Counted from the first letter of the stretch, positions 28,392-38,509 are shown. The stretch: DNA of 64,000 nucleotides from Bradyrhizobium diazoefficiens (GCF_016616885.1 NZ_CP067102.1:1640501-1704500); one strand, 5' to 3'. Made by a program: numbers and translations. The notes: generated by a model from the letters alone, not told the origin.

Positions 28392-29906
28392 ATGGTCTTT
28401 CAATCTGTGCGGCACAAAAGCCCGGATTTGGTCGGTCTTGCTGCGAGGCACTTGGAGGGCCTGCGCCGCCGCGATTTTCTGGCGGGGGCGGCGCTCGTCG
28501 ATGGCCGCTGGGTTGCAAGCCAGCAAAGAGACGTTGTCATCGATCCCGCTACCGGGGAGGAGATCGCGGATGTTGCGCGTTGCTCTCCTGCGGATATGGA
28601 GTTGGCGATCACTGCAGCTGAACGCTCGTTTGCTGCATGGCGAGAACTATTGCCAGCTAGGCGCGGGGCGATCCTTAAAGCGTGGGCGTCATTGATGCTC
28701 GACCATTCGGAGGAGCTCGCGATCCTGGTAACGAGCGAGCAGGGCAAGCCACTCGCTGAGGCCCGTTATGAAATTTCGTACGGTGCTGGATTTCTCGAGT
28801 GGTTCGCTGCAGAGGGGGAGCGAACTTACGGAGAGACGATACCCAGCCATAAGCCGGGAAGTCTGCTCCAGGTCAGAAAGCAGCCGGTCGGCGTTGCCGC
28901 GGCGATCACTCCCTGGAATTTTCCTGTCGCCATGATTGCGCGAAAGGCGGGGGCCGCTCTTGCGGCCGGTTGTCCGGTCATTGTGAAACCTGCCCCGGAG
29001 ACGCCGCTCTCTGCCCTTGCCCTAGCTCGTTTGGCTGAAGAGGCGGGGATCCCGCGCGGCGTGTTTCAAGTGCTCGTCGGTGATCCGATCGAACTTTCCG
29101 CGCCTCTGTTGCGCGATACGAGAATACGCGCTCTTTCCTTCACAGGTTCTACCCAAGTTGGGCGTCTCCTGCTGGAGGGGGCCGCGCGGACAGTGAAGAA
29201 AGTGTCGCTCGAACTTGGGGGGCATGCCCCCTTCCTTGTCTTTGACGACGTCGATCTGGACAAGGCGGTCAAAGGGGCGATGGCCGCCAAGTTCGCTACG
29301 TCGGGACAAGATTGCTTGGCAGCGAACCGCATCTACGTGCAGAGAAGCATCTATACTGCCTTTGTCGACGCGTTTGCTGCGGCAATGGCTCCGCTCAAGG
29401 TCGGCCACGGCCTGGAGCCTGCAACAGATGTCGGGCCAATGACGAAGTTGTCGGTGGCCACTAAGTGCAGGGCTCAAATCGACGATGCGGCAGCAAAGGG
29501 AGCGCGGGTCATTTCCGCGAAAGCAGACAAAGCGCTGGGGCAAAACTTCGTTCTTCCAACACTGCTGAGTGATGTCACGGACGACATGCTTATCGCGTGT
29601 GAGGAGACGTTTGGCCCGGTAGCTGCAATACTTCCCTTCGACTCTGAGGAAGAAGCTCTCGCTCGGGCCAATACCAGTGAGATGGGGTTAGCCGCGTACG
29701 TCTATACGGACAGCCTGCGTCGAGCGCTCCGACTTTCTGAGGGCATCGAGTACGGTATGGTCGGTATCAATACAGCTTCATTCACGGGGCCGCCAATTCC
29801 GTTTGGAGGATGGAAGCAATCCGGTATCGGTCGCGAAGGCTCGCGACACGGCATCGAGGAATACATGGAAATGAAATACGTCTGCTTCGGCGATTTGGCG
29901 ACTTAG
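28392..29906 (+). CDS. NAD(P)-dependent aldehyde dehydrogenase (succinate-semialdehyde dehydrogenase-like)
   Basis: This 504-residue ALDH-superfamily enzyme oxidises an aldehyde, probably a semialdehyde, to the acid. Motifs are AAITPWNFPVAMIARKAGAALAAGC (cofactor binding, about 175-200), FTGSTQVGRLL (about 250), LELGGHAPFLVF (catalytic Glu, about 275) and SGQDCLAANRIYV (catalytic Cys, about 308). EETFGPVAAILPF and GWKQSGIGREGS close the fold. It resembles the GabD branch. The next gene, an aminotransferase, begins 13 bases after the stop, so the pair could deaminate an amine to a semialdehyde and oxidise it. The start lacks a clear ribosome site. Confidence 0.93.
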   Translation: MVFQSVRHKSPDLVGLAARHLEGLRRRDFLAGAALVDGRWVASQQRDVVIDPATGEEIADVARCSPADMELAITAAERSFAAWRELLPARRGAILKAWASLMLDHSEELAILVTSEQGKPLAEARYEISYGAGFLEWFAAEGERTYGETIPSHKPGSLLQVRKQPVGVAAAITPWNFPVAMIARKAGAALAAGCPVIVKPAPETPLSALALARLAEEAGIPRGVFQVLVGDPIELSAPLLRDTRIRALSFTGSTQVGRLLLEGAARTVKKVSLELGGHAPFLVFDDVDLDKAVKGAMAAKFATSGQDCLAANRIYVQRSIYTAFVDAFAAAMAPLKVGHGLEPATDVGPMTKLSVATKCRAQIDDAAAKGARVISAKADKALGQNFVLPTLLSDVTDDMLIACEETFGPVAAILPFDSEEEALARANTSEMGLAAYVYTDSLRRALRLSEGIEYGMVGINTASFTGPPIPFGGWKQSGIGREGSRHGIEEYMEMKYVCFGDLAT

Positions 29907-29919
29907 GAGAAGAAAACAT

Positions 29920-31326
29920 ATGAACGATATTAGAACCATTGCTGAACGAGATCGCTCAAGTGTTCTGCATCCTTTTACCCAACTTAAGGAATTCGCTACT
30001 GGTAAAGCTGGTGATCCGACGATCGTCACCGGGGGAAAAGGCATTCGCGTCGAAGACGCGAAGGGGCGTAGTTACATAGACGGCTTTGCTGGCCTTTACT
30101 GTGTAAATATTGGATACGGTCGGACCGAGGTGGCGGAGGCGATCGCGCGGCAAGCCTACAACCTTGCTTACTATCATACTTACGCAGCCCACACGACCGA
30201 AGCGCTGGCAACCTTGGCGGATCGTCTGGTGCGAATGGCGCCGGGCAAGCCCAGCAAAGTATTTTTTGGGCTATCCGGATCAGACGCCAACGAGACTCAA
30301 GCAAAGCTCGTTTGGTACTACAACAATCTCCGTGGCCAGCCTAAGAAGAAGAAGATCATTTCGCGCGAGCGTGGCTACCATGGCTGCTCAGTAATCTCCG
30401 GTTCGATGACGGGTATGTCGTTCTATCATGATCACATGGACCTTCCCTTTCCAGGCATTCTGCACACGGGCACACCTCATCACTATTGGGGCGCGGAACC
30501 AGGCGAGACGGAGGAGGCGTTCTCTCGCCGCCGTGCAGCTGAGCTCGAAGAGCTGATCGTGCGAGAGGGGCCCGAAACAATCGGTGCCTTCATTGCTGAG
30601 CCGGTGCTGGGTACGGGCGGTATCACGCCGCCGCCGGCGGGCTATTGGCCTGAAATTCAGACCGTGCTCAGGCGCTACGATGTTCTGCTGATCGCCGACG
30701 AGGTGATTTGTGGATTCGGTCGAACTGGCGCTGACTTCGGCAGCACGTTGTACGGGATCGAGCCTGACTTGGTGACTGTGGCCAAAGGTCTGACGTCGGG
30801 CTACGTGCCGCTTTCCGGAGCTATCGTTGGTGAGCGAGTTTATGCGGTGATGGAGGAGGCAGCCGATCGCGTAGGCGCATTCTCGCATGGATATACCTAT
30901 TCCGGACATCCGATTGCGGCCGCTGCCGCCAACGCAGTCCTCGATATTGTCGAGAAGGAGAGGCTGAGCGATCGCGCGAGGACAGTCGGCTCGCACTTTC
31001 AAAAGCGACTCAAGGAACGCTTTGCACAGCTAGAAATCGTTGGTGAGGTCCGAGGCGTGGGCTTGCTCGGCGCAATCGAGTTTGTGGCCGATCGCCAGAC
31101 AAAATGCCGATTTGATCCGCAGCTCAAGGTGGGCGCTCGCATTTCGAAGGCTGCTCGTGATCGGGGCCTTATCGCCCGAGCGATGCCGCACGGCGACATT
31201 CTTGGTTTCGCCCCACCTCTCATTGTATCCGAGTCTGAAATAGACGAGATCGTTGACTTGGCGTATCGGGCGACTAAGCAGGTAATGGATGAGCTTGCGA
31301 AAGAGACGACAATCACTCGAAAGTGA
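29920..31326 (+). CDS. Class III PLP-dependent omega-aminotransferase
   Basis: This 468-residue class III aminotransferase transfers an omega-amino group (GABA, beta-alanine, diamine or similar) to a keto acid. Visible motifs are FGLSGSDANETQAKLVWYYNN (PLP phosphate site, about 120-140), ERGYHGCSVISGSMTG (about 160), IADEVICGFGRTG (PLP-binding Asp, about 255) and the Schiff-base lysine in TVAKGLTSGYVPLSG (about 288). AGGAGAAG precedes the ATG. It forms an operon with the aldehyde dehydrogenase, probably under the divergent Lrp/AsnC regulator. Confidence 0.94.
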   Translation: MNDIRTIAERDRSSVLHPFTQLKEFATGKAGDPTIVTGGKGIRVEDAKGRSYIDGFAGLYCVNIGYGRTEVAEAIARQAYNLAYYHTYAAHTTEALATLADRLVRMAPGKPSKVFFGLSGSDANETQAKLVWYYNNLRGQPKKKKIISRERGYHGCSVISGSMTGMSFYHDHMDLPFPGILHTGTPHHYWGAEPGETEEAFSRRRAAELEELIVREGPETIGAFIAEPVLGTGGITPPPAGYWPEIQTVLRRYDVLLIADEVICGFGRTGADFGSTLYGIEPDLVTVAKGLTSGYVPLSGAIVGERVYAVMEEAADRVGAFSHGYTYSGHPIAAAAANAVLDIVEKERLSDRARTVGSHFQKRLKERFAQLEIVGEVRGVGLLGAIEFVADRQTKCRFDPQLKVGARISKAARDRGLIARAMPHGDILGFAPPLIVSESEIDEIVDLAYRATKQVMDELAKETTITRK

Positions 31327-31403
31327 TTCTTGCCTTCTAGATCCACGATTGCTGACTGGCTAGTCCGCCGCCGTTTGCGCGGACGCCAAAAGCCTACGCG
31401 CAT

Positions 31404-31620
31404 GTGATGTCGACGTTCGAGGCGCCCGCGGCCGAGAAGCTGACGGCGACGGCGATCGCGGCCGAAGGCGGCTGCCTCTGTGATGGCAATGAACAACATC
31501 ACTATCGCTTCGTGCACCTTGCCTCGAACAAGGAGTGCGGAGCGATGTCGTCACGGCCGCGCATGAACGTGATCGGCAATCCCGGCTGGGTGCCGTGGCG
31601 GGAGTGTTGGAAAATGAAGG
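31404..31620 (+). pseudogene. Broken ahpD-like gene (copy 2), N-terminal part
   Basis: The plus strand reads AAEKLTATAIAAEGG, then HYRFVHLASNKECGAM and RMNVIGNPG, the middle of AhpD. The match stops at about 31585. The C-terminal part resumes at 33010 after a decayed IS256 element, so the transposon appears to have split this gene. The N-terminal end is eroded. Confidence 0.75.
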
Positions 31621-31685
31621 CGGCGTAATCTCCAGCTTGGACCAATACGCGATTCCGGCGTTTCAGCGCCGGTGGGGATCACGCC

Positions 31686-32953
31686 ATGATGAAGACTATC
31701 ACGACGCCTTGCCTGCCGCGTGCCGAAATCGAGACGACGGCGTTGTTTTTCGACAACTGGTTCGACCCGATCGAAGCCGGCCTTCGTAAGCGAATCTGAG
31801 AATTCCTGCAAGCGATGTTCGACGCTGAGTTCGACGAGGTGCTAGCGCGCTCGCTATGCCCAACGGGCGAGGCAGGCGAGCGGCGATTCGGAGGTCACGC
31901 CCGCCGCCACCGGTCATCGCCACGGGCATCGGTCGCGGCCACTGCTGGGCACGTTCGGGAAAGTGGAGATCGCAGTGCCGCGCGCCCGGTTGAATACGTC
32001 CGAAGGCAAGACGACCGAGTGGAAAAGCGGCGCACTGCGGGCCTACTAACGTCGCACATTGGCCGCCGACGCGCCAATCGCCGGCTGTTACCTGGCAGGC
32101 CCACACGCGCCGTGTGCGCCGCGCGCTAGGGGCGTTGTTCGGCGGCGCGATCGGCAAGGACACGGTGAGCCGGGTGTGGTGCAAAGTGAAAGAGCGACTG
32201 GGATGCGTGGAATGACCAATCGCTGGCCGAGGAGCCGATCGTGCGGCCGATCCTCGAAGGCACCGTGTGCGGGTGCGGCTCGACCGCAAGGCCATATCGA
32301 TCTCACTGCTCGTTGTCGTCGGCATGCGCGCGGAGGGCCAGAAGATCTTGCTCGCGGTCAAGGCGATGGGCAGCGAGAGCACCGAATCTTGGCGGACGGT
32401 GCTTGACGATCTTATCAGGCGCGGCCTGCGGTGGCCCGAGTTCCTCATCGTGGACGGCGCGCCTGAGCTCGAAAGCGCGATCGCCGCCGTGTGGGACGGC
32501 GTACCAGTGGAGCGCTGCACGGTCCACAAGCACGCAACCTGTTGGGTATGCGCCGGAGCGCCTGCACGAGGAGGTCACCGCCGATCACAACGACATGATC
32601 TACGCGGCGACGTGCGAGGAGATCGAGGCGCGGCGCAAAGCCCTTGATCCGCAAATGGCGGCTCAAGCATCCGGCGGTGGCCGACAGCCTGCAGGAAGCC
32701 GGTGACAGTCTCTTCACGCGTCTTCCGCCGAGCCAGTGGAAGAGCGCGCGTACCACCAATCCCATCGAGCGGCTGCACGAGGAGTTCTAGCGACGGATCA
32801 AGACGCAGACCGTGCCGCCATCGGCTGACAAACACGGAAGCGATCCTGTTCCGGACGCTGCTCGACTCGGGTCAAATCAACATGTGAAAGTCGATGGCTG
32901 GAAAGAGCTCGCCACAAAGCCCATCGATCAGCCAAATCCACCTCGCCGCATGA
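31686..32953 (+). mobile_element. Decayed IS256-family transposase inserted in ahpD copy 2
   Basis: The mutator/IS256 transposase can be followed across frames: WFDPIEAGLRKRI then a TGA stop, EFLQAMFDAEFDEVLARS, LLGTFGKVEIAVPRARLNT, VRLDRKAISISLLVVVGMRAEGQKILLAVKAMG, FLIVDGAPELESAIAAVWDGVPVERCTVHKH and SQWKSARTTNPIERLHEEF. Several stops and frameshifts make it inactive. The DDE-bearing blocks (LDRKA, VDGAPELE) are partly preserved. Terminal repeats were not resolved. Confidence 0.85.
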
Positions 32954-33009
32954 TCAGATAACTTCGCGTTGCTGGAGATCGCGCCACGAATCCCAATCAC
33001 ATTCCGGGC

Positions 33010-33185
33010 GGCGCTGCCAGCGTGGCCAAGTCGGACTTCGAACTGTGGTCACTGGCGGTCTCCGCCATCAACGGCTAGGGCGCCTGCATCGATGCACATG
33101 AAAAGGTTCTGCAGGACGCAGGCGTCGCAGCAAGCACGATCCAGACCGCGGCGCGCTTTGCAACGATCACCAGTCCGTGGCAGCA
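33010..33185 (+). pseudogene. Broken ahpD-like gene (copy 2), C-terminal part
   Basis: SVAKSDFELWSLAVSAING is followed by a TAG stop exactly where the first Cys of the catalytic CxxC should be, then GACIDAHEKVLQDAGVAASTIQTAARFATI. The CxxC is therefore destroyed. Together with 31404-31620 it makes one interrupted ahpD. Confidence 0.8.
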
Positions 33186-33624
33186 ACCATCAAGTCCCGC
33201 GCATCGACGTAAAGTCGTTATCGGCAGAGTGGCGTCGCCAGATTTATGTGCCTCTCACGAGAAGCTGCGGGAACTCAAATTGGCGCCTCCGCCACTAACG
33301 CGGACTACTGTTCCGCATTTCCGTTTGGTTCAATGCTGGTAGGCAGCTTGGTAAAAGGGCGCAGCACAACAGTTCCTGTGACTTCTTAAGACAGCATTTT
33401 ATTAGAGCTGTTGGATAGGTGGTGAAGGCCCTGGAATTCATTGTTCCATCCACCCGATGCTTTCACGTGAGATGACAGCAACCTCTAACCGCTTCTCGGA
33501 CATCGCCCGCCGGTAATATTCTGCTTTTGCAGAATTTAAACGCCTGCCGCCGGCTTTACGCTGCATTCGGACTCGTTTCTGGCTTTACGGTTACGTTATA
33601 TGAAGGCGCGAGAAGGAGGCGTCC
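33186..33624. other. Gap upstream of the CmcJ-type gene
   Basis: No gene is recognised. It holds a perfect inverted repeat (33518-33535) and two copies of GGCTTTACG (about 33548 and 33579) just before the next gene. No RpoN-type promoter with correct spacing was found. Confidence 0.45.
33518..33535. repeat. Small perfect hairpin
   Basis: ATTCTGC and GCAGAAT flank a TTTT loop, about 90 bases before the gene at 33625. It may be an operator or part of a leader. Confidence 0.4.
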
Positions 33625-34470
33625 ATGGCAAATGCAGCACGAGCTTTGTCGACGGTGCGAGTAAACCGTGATCAACTCGAGTTCGTACAAGGCCAAATTG
33701 CCTTCGCCCGGCGCACTTCCGACGAAAAGGCTCCCGAGGTCCATCTGCCCAGATATCAGATGCCCATGGTCAGCTACGACGTGACTATTCGCAATGCGCG
33801 TCCGATCGTGGGAGAGCTATCCCTCGATAGAGAAGGCTTCACTCTGGTTCAACATAAGGCCGCCTGCCTGAACGAAGCTGATTCGGAAGTTCTGTGTGCC
33901 CAGTATCTGAAGGAAATGATTCCATTCATCAAGAGCTGCTTCAACGCCTCGCGGGTCGTGGCCCGCCGAGAAAGCGTCATTGTTCGCTCGGCCGGCGAGA
34001 ACTCCACTCCCGGCGTAAGGGGGCCGGGCGGGATGGCTCATATTGACTATGCACCGCTTGATTGTCCCGTGCTTGCCGCGCGTGAGAACCAACTGCAGGG
34101 TATTCCGATCGAACCGTATTCTCGGTTGTTGCTCATTCAAGCGTGGCGTGCTCTTTCACCATCTCCGCAGGATTTCCCCTTGGCACTCTGCGATAACAAC
34201 TCGTTGCTCGAGACCGATGTTATGGTGCATGACTACACATCAGATGTCGGTTCCAAATTTAACAGTTGCGTCCTTCACTACAACCCCCTTGAGCGTTGGT
34301 ACTACTTCCCTGATATGAGCCCAAGCGATCTCATTCTGTTCAAGGGCTACGATTCGGATGAGAATTCTAATGCAAGGGCGGCTCACGCGGCATTCGATAA
34401 TCGTCGGGCAGATCCTGACGCAAAGCAGCGTAGGAGCATCGAAGCTCGCTTCTTCGTCTACTTCGACTGA
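33625..34470 (+). CDS. CmcJ/NvfI-family oxidoreductase (AsaB / GA4-desaturase type)
   Basis: This 281-residue protein belongs to a family of iron/2-oxoglutarate-type oxidoreductases that includes CmcJ, AsaB and fungal desaturases acting on small secondary metabolites. It shows the family order: a small N-terminal beta domain with YDVTIRNARP (about 50), AHIDYAP (an HxD-like metal motif, about 138), IQAWRALSPSPQDFPLALCDNNSL (about 171-194), ERWYYFPDMSPSDLILFKGYDSD (about 225) and the C-terminal HAAFDN...RRSIEARFFVYFD. The start has an excellent site (AAGGAGG). It stands alone beside IS remnants, which suggests acquisition by transfer. The substrate is unknown. Confidence 0.82.
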   Translation: MANAARALSTVRVNRDQLEFVQGQIAFARRTSDEKAPEVHLPRYQMPMVSYDVTIRNARPIVGELSLDREGFTLVQHKAACLNEADSEVLCAQYLKEMIPFIKSCFNASRVVARRESVIVRSAGENSTPGVRGPGGMAHIDYAPLDCPVLAARENQLQGIPIEPYSRLLLIQAWRALSPSPQDFPLALCDNNSLLETDVMVHDYTSDVGSKFNSCVLHYNPLERWYYFPDMSPSDLILFKGYDSDENSNARAAHAAFDNRRADPDAKQRRSIEARFFVYFD

Positions 34471-34609
34471 GCGACAGAGGTCGCTCTCGGTCCAATGCTC
34501 ATCGCCTACGCGCTGCACGATAACTTAAGGCGCAGCTCTTAGAAGAGGCTGGCGGTGGCCAACTCGTTAGACAGCCAGTGCGTGCTTGCGAAAGGCGACT
34601 GATTGTATT

Positions 34610-34800
34610 CCCGAGAAGGAATTTCTGATCGCTCACGCAGTCGAGCAATGGTGTGCCGGGAGACCGGTAACGAGTTGATGGCGCAAGTCCATTACGATGA
34701 AGGTGTAGCGAACCACATCGGTCCCGAGTCGTGCGCAGGCATCCGCAAGGATGCCGGCGAAGCGTCGGTAGGGAAGCATGCAGGCCAGCCATTAAGCCGC
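34610..34800 (+). other. Possible group II intron 5'-region remnant
   Basis: A short frame reads MAQVHYDEGVANHIGPESCAG...AGQPLSRE. Such conceptual peptides recur just upstream of reverse-transcriptase genes of bacterial group II introns in my memory of rhizobial genomes. No reverse transcriptase follows here; an IS701 transposase starts at about 34887 instead. If the reading is right, this is a truncated intron end. Confidence 0.3.
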
Positions 34801-34886
34801 GAAAGAATGTTTTCCCGCGTGTCGACACTGTCAACGTTAGCACTACAGTTGCATTTTTATCGAGAGTCTAAATTCCACCGGCGACC

Positions 34887-35859
34887 ATGATTCGGGATCT
34901 GATGATTGGTGGTGCGTCGGCTGAGGATACCCTGACCCTGCGGGCTTCGTCGTTGCGAGATGTAAAGCAGCGCATCCGTCGACTGTTTACGCAGGAGCGG
35001 GTCGCGACCTCGGCGGGGCAGTTTCTCGACGGACTATTGGGCTACGAGCCGTACGAGACGGGTTGGATGTCGGCGGAAGCAGCCGGCGATCTAGGCCCGT
35101 CGCGCCAGCAGGCAGTCCTGGGTCGGGGGCGGTGGGGCGCCGTTGAGCTGCGCGACATTGCAAGTGAGTAGGCGATGAGGACGCAATTCTGGTCATCGAT
35201 GAGACCGGCTTCTCAAAATAGGGCAAGGCTGCATGCGGCGTCGCGGGCCAGTACCCCGGCTCGGCGGGCAAGATCACCAATTGCCAGATCGGTGTGTTCG
35301 CCGCCTACGTGTCGCGGCATGGCTATGCCTTCATCGATCGGGCACTCTACTTGCCAAAGGAATGGACGGACGACCCCGCTCGCCTGAAGGCAGCGCATGT
35401 CCCGGGAGCGCATGTCCCGGGCGATGCGGGCCTTGCGACGAAGCCCAAGGTCGCGCCTCGAATGATCGCTCGCGCGATCGCCGCAAAGGTGCCGTTCTTG
35501 TTCGTAGCGGCGGACAGCGTGTATAGCACGGGCAAGATCGAAATTCTGCTGCGTAAGGCGGGGCTATGTGTTCTGGGTGTCGCTTCCAATCACGTGTTCC
35601 GTTCCTGGGGCAAGCAGCAGCCTGTCGCCGGCACGCCTCCGCGATAGCCCAGAGCCTCCCAAGAAGGCCTGACGCCTCCTGCCGTCCGGCGACGAGATCA
35701 AAGGGCCGTGCTGGCACGACTGGGCCTATCTCAAGCTGGCCGATCTTAAGGCCAGTGAATACAACGACGCGCCCTTGTCGGCGAATGGACGCGGAGTCTT
35801 CTGATCCGCTGCAACATTGCCGACGGCAGCTTGACCTTCTTCACCGCATGGTGCTCCTA
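34887..35859 (+). pseudogene. IS701-family transposase, N-terminal part (interrupted)
   Basis: Blocks in order are LFTQERVATSAGQFLDGLLG, ETGWMSAEAAGDLGPSRQQAVLGRGRW, AILVIDETGFSK followed by a TAG stop, then SAGKITNCQIGVFAAYVSRHGYAFIDRALYLPKEWTDD and PFLFVAADSVYSTG. It carries internal stops, a frameshift near 35170 and a 15-base tandem duplication (HVPG repeated, about 35393-35422). It ends in FFTAWC where an IS630 element is inserted; the C-terminal part resumes at 36977. Confidence 0.85.
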
Positions 35860-36976
35860 GTACCCGGAATCATAGCCGGGTGATACGGCGGCCCTTGAAG
35901 GGGCGCTGGCGGACCTTTTTCTTGGTCCAGACGAATGGCTCGGCTTTGTCGTTGTAGGCGTTGATGTAGGCATCGATGTGCTGCTCGAGCTGTTTGAGAC
36001 TTGTGAATGAGGCGCCGGTCAACGACTGCCCCTGCAAGATCGAAAACCACACCTCGACCTGATTGAGCCAGGACGCGCTGGTGGGCGTGAAATGAAATTT
36101 CACGTTGGGATGTGCCTTGAGCCATTCCTCGTTCTTTTTATGGGTGCTGAGATTGTCGAGAACGACGTGAAGCTGGCGGTTCGGAAATGCTGCGGTGACG
36201 CGATCCATGAAGTCGAGAAACTCGACCCACGACGTCGTTTCGAATGCGCCGCAAGGATCTTCCCGGTGGCGACTTCCAGCGCTGCAAACAGCGTGGTCGT
36301 GCCGTGCCGCTTGTAGTCGTGACTTTGCCCGGTCAGGGATCTGCCGTTGGGCAGTTTCAGATAGCCCTGCGCTCGTTCCAGGGCCTGGATCGAGGGCTTT
36401 TCGTCCACGCATAGGACGATGGCCTTCTTGGGCGGGGCGACGTAGAGGCCAACCACGTCGGCGGCTTTGGCCGTAAACTGCGGGTCGTTGCTCTCGCACC
36501 AGGACTTGCGAGCCGCCAGATCGATCTTGTTGCTGCGCAAGAACCGCCAGACATATTGCACGTCGACATCACCAAGTTCCTCAGCCAGCAGAGGCCCAGT
36601 CCAGCGCGCGTATCCCGCGGGAGGCGGCTTATCGAGCAATTTTAAAATCCGCTTGTCGGTGGCCTTCGTATAGATCGGCTGCTTGCCCGGCAGCGGCTTG
36701 CTTTGCAGACCTTCAAGACCATGATCCGCATAGCGATGCCGCCAAAGGCTGACAATCCGCGGCTGGACCCCAACCTCCTTGGCAATCGATCGGGTGCTGC
36801 GCCCATCCGCCGCCAAAAGAACGATCCGCGCCCGCTTCAAATCGCGCTGCAACGTCACCGGTGAGCGGCAACGTTCCTCAAGCACCTTGCGATCTTTCCT
36901 CGAAAGGTGGACTTCTCTTGCTTCGGGTATCATCCCGATGTTGAATCATGACTCACTTCCCAGGGAAAGTGGGTAC
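35860..36976 (-). mobile_element. IS630-family insertion sequence with TA target duplication
   Basis: The element starts GTACCC and ends GGGTAC (inverted tips) and is flanked on both sides by CTAG, so the target TA is duplicated (35858-35859 and 36977-36978). It is 1117 bases long with one transposase gene on the minus strand. It interrupts the IS701 transposase exactly between FFTAWC and GTSMPKLL. Confidence 0.88.
35870..36933 (-). pseudogene. IS630-family transposase with one frameshift
   Basis: The N-terminal part (MIPEAREVHLSRKDRKVLEE...) has the helix-turn-helix STRSIAKEVGVQPRIVSLWRHRY and DDE blocks VLCVDEKPSIQALER and, after the shift, HVVLDNLSTHKKNEEWLKAHP and FTPTSASWLNQVEVWFSILQ. 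The frame changes once near 36235 between HSKRRR and VEFLDFMDR, by a single base. The rest is intact, so the loss may be recent, or it may be a sequencing error or a programmed shift. Confidence 0.85.
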
Positions 36977-37387
36977 TAGGGCACCTCCATGCCGAAGCTC
37001 CTGTCCGTGGAAGGTCATCGCTGGGCCATCGTGGACAGCTTCGAAAGCACCAAGAACGAACTCGGCCTTGATCACAACGAAACCCGCTCCCTGCATGGCT
37101 GGCATCGCCATGTCTCACTCGTCATGCTTGCTTTCGCCATGATGGCCGTCATCCGTCATCGGACCGTCGCTCAAAAAAACGCGGCCGCGGCTTCGACCGA
37201 AGCATCGTTCTTGATCCGCTGGCTGATCCAGAAATCCGCCGCATCGCCATCAGGCTTGCCTAGCGGCGCCTCCCGCACGCCCACATCCTCGTATAGTCGT
37301 CCCGGCGCAGGGCTCATCGGGCAACGCTCGCAAGTCCATCGCGGGAGCAAAAATTGCAACCGTAATGCTAGCGACTTACTACCGTGA
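36977..37387 (+). pseudogene. IS701-family transposase, C-terminal part
   Basis: Continuation of the interrupted transposase: SVEGHRWAIVDSFESTKNELGLDHNETRSLHGWHRHVSLVMLAFAMMAVIRH. This includes the third acidic residue region of IS701 enzymes (FESTKNELGLDHNE). It then drifts out of frame before the normal end. Confidence 0.85.
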
Positions 37388-38509
37388 ATACGGACGCCCG
37401 AGCACAACAACCACCTGGCGCTTGTTGGTTCGGCGCCCCAATGTTTGAACAGTAGCCGGTTTCAGTTCAGTGCATGGTGCGGTATCTTCCGCGTAGGCTG
37501 AGTTCAATAATCCTTTGCTAGTCGAGTGCTGCACGCTCGGCTTGCAACTCATCTTCGAATGCCACCCCCTGGGCCGTCGACATTCTGCCTTGCGTCGACA
37601 CAGAAATCCGAAACAAACTGTCATCGGGAATGAGACGGACGCGGTGCGGGGAGCGAACGAGGCGCGGCAGTAGGTGCGATCATCGCGCAAGAGCGGGCGA
37701 TAGCCAGAAGCCCGCGTGCTCGTGTGCGCTCAGGGCAGCGAAAGCCTGCATCTTACTTTAGCGAGCGCGCGGAGCTCTTTTATCTATCTACGGCCGACAA
37801 GGCGGTTGCGACCCCGCTCGTTAGCTCGAAGGCCCGCTCAACTGTTGATGGCCTTCCTCATGATGATCCGCGCCAGGTTGGCCTCGTTTCGTTATGCTTC
37901 CCGGAAGGCACTGAGGAGCTTTGAGTAGGCCGTGCGGGCTCATGCAAGCAAACCGCGAATTTGGTGAAATCTTATGCATCACCGGCCGATTTCGCTCGAT
38001 TTCGCCGGATTCGGGCCGATTTTTGCATTTTTAGGGCGCAGGCACGCTTTACACTTTTCCGTGTCCGACTAGTCGAGGTCTCCTCCGCCTCAAGACGAAA
38101 GTTTGTAGAATGCTGCCGCAGTTCGAAATGCACCACAAGCCATCCACGCAGCATGGGGCTGGGGTCCTGCGGATTGGCGCGATCCGGAGGTGACAAATCA
38201 CAATGGCTGTTACGAGCCCGACGAAGCTGATGTCAGCGAAAGGGCGATGTCGCATGTCGAGCGCCTCCCCGGACGAACCATTTCGAAACGTGGCCATCGC
38301 GTCCGTGCGGTAACCCGCATAGCCGGCCTATGTTCGTATGGCTGAGTAGATGGCCGGCTGTGTTCATGCGGGCGGTATCCCGGGGAACCCTCACCGTGCG
38401 GATCATGGTCCTTGAAGCGTGTTCAAGGTTGCGGGCTACTGGTACTTCATCCAGCTTTGGTGATCATTCCATGCAGCAAGCCAGTTCTGCATAACAAAGG
38501 GGGAAGGTT
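37388..38509. other. Gap with no recognised gene
   Basis: About 1.1 kb between the IS701 end and the ABC transporter. At 37980-38020 the motif GATTTCG recurs several times (CCGATTTCGCTCGATTTCGCC). I see no gene family and no correctly spaced RpoN promoter before 38510. Confidence 0.4.
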
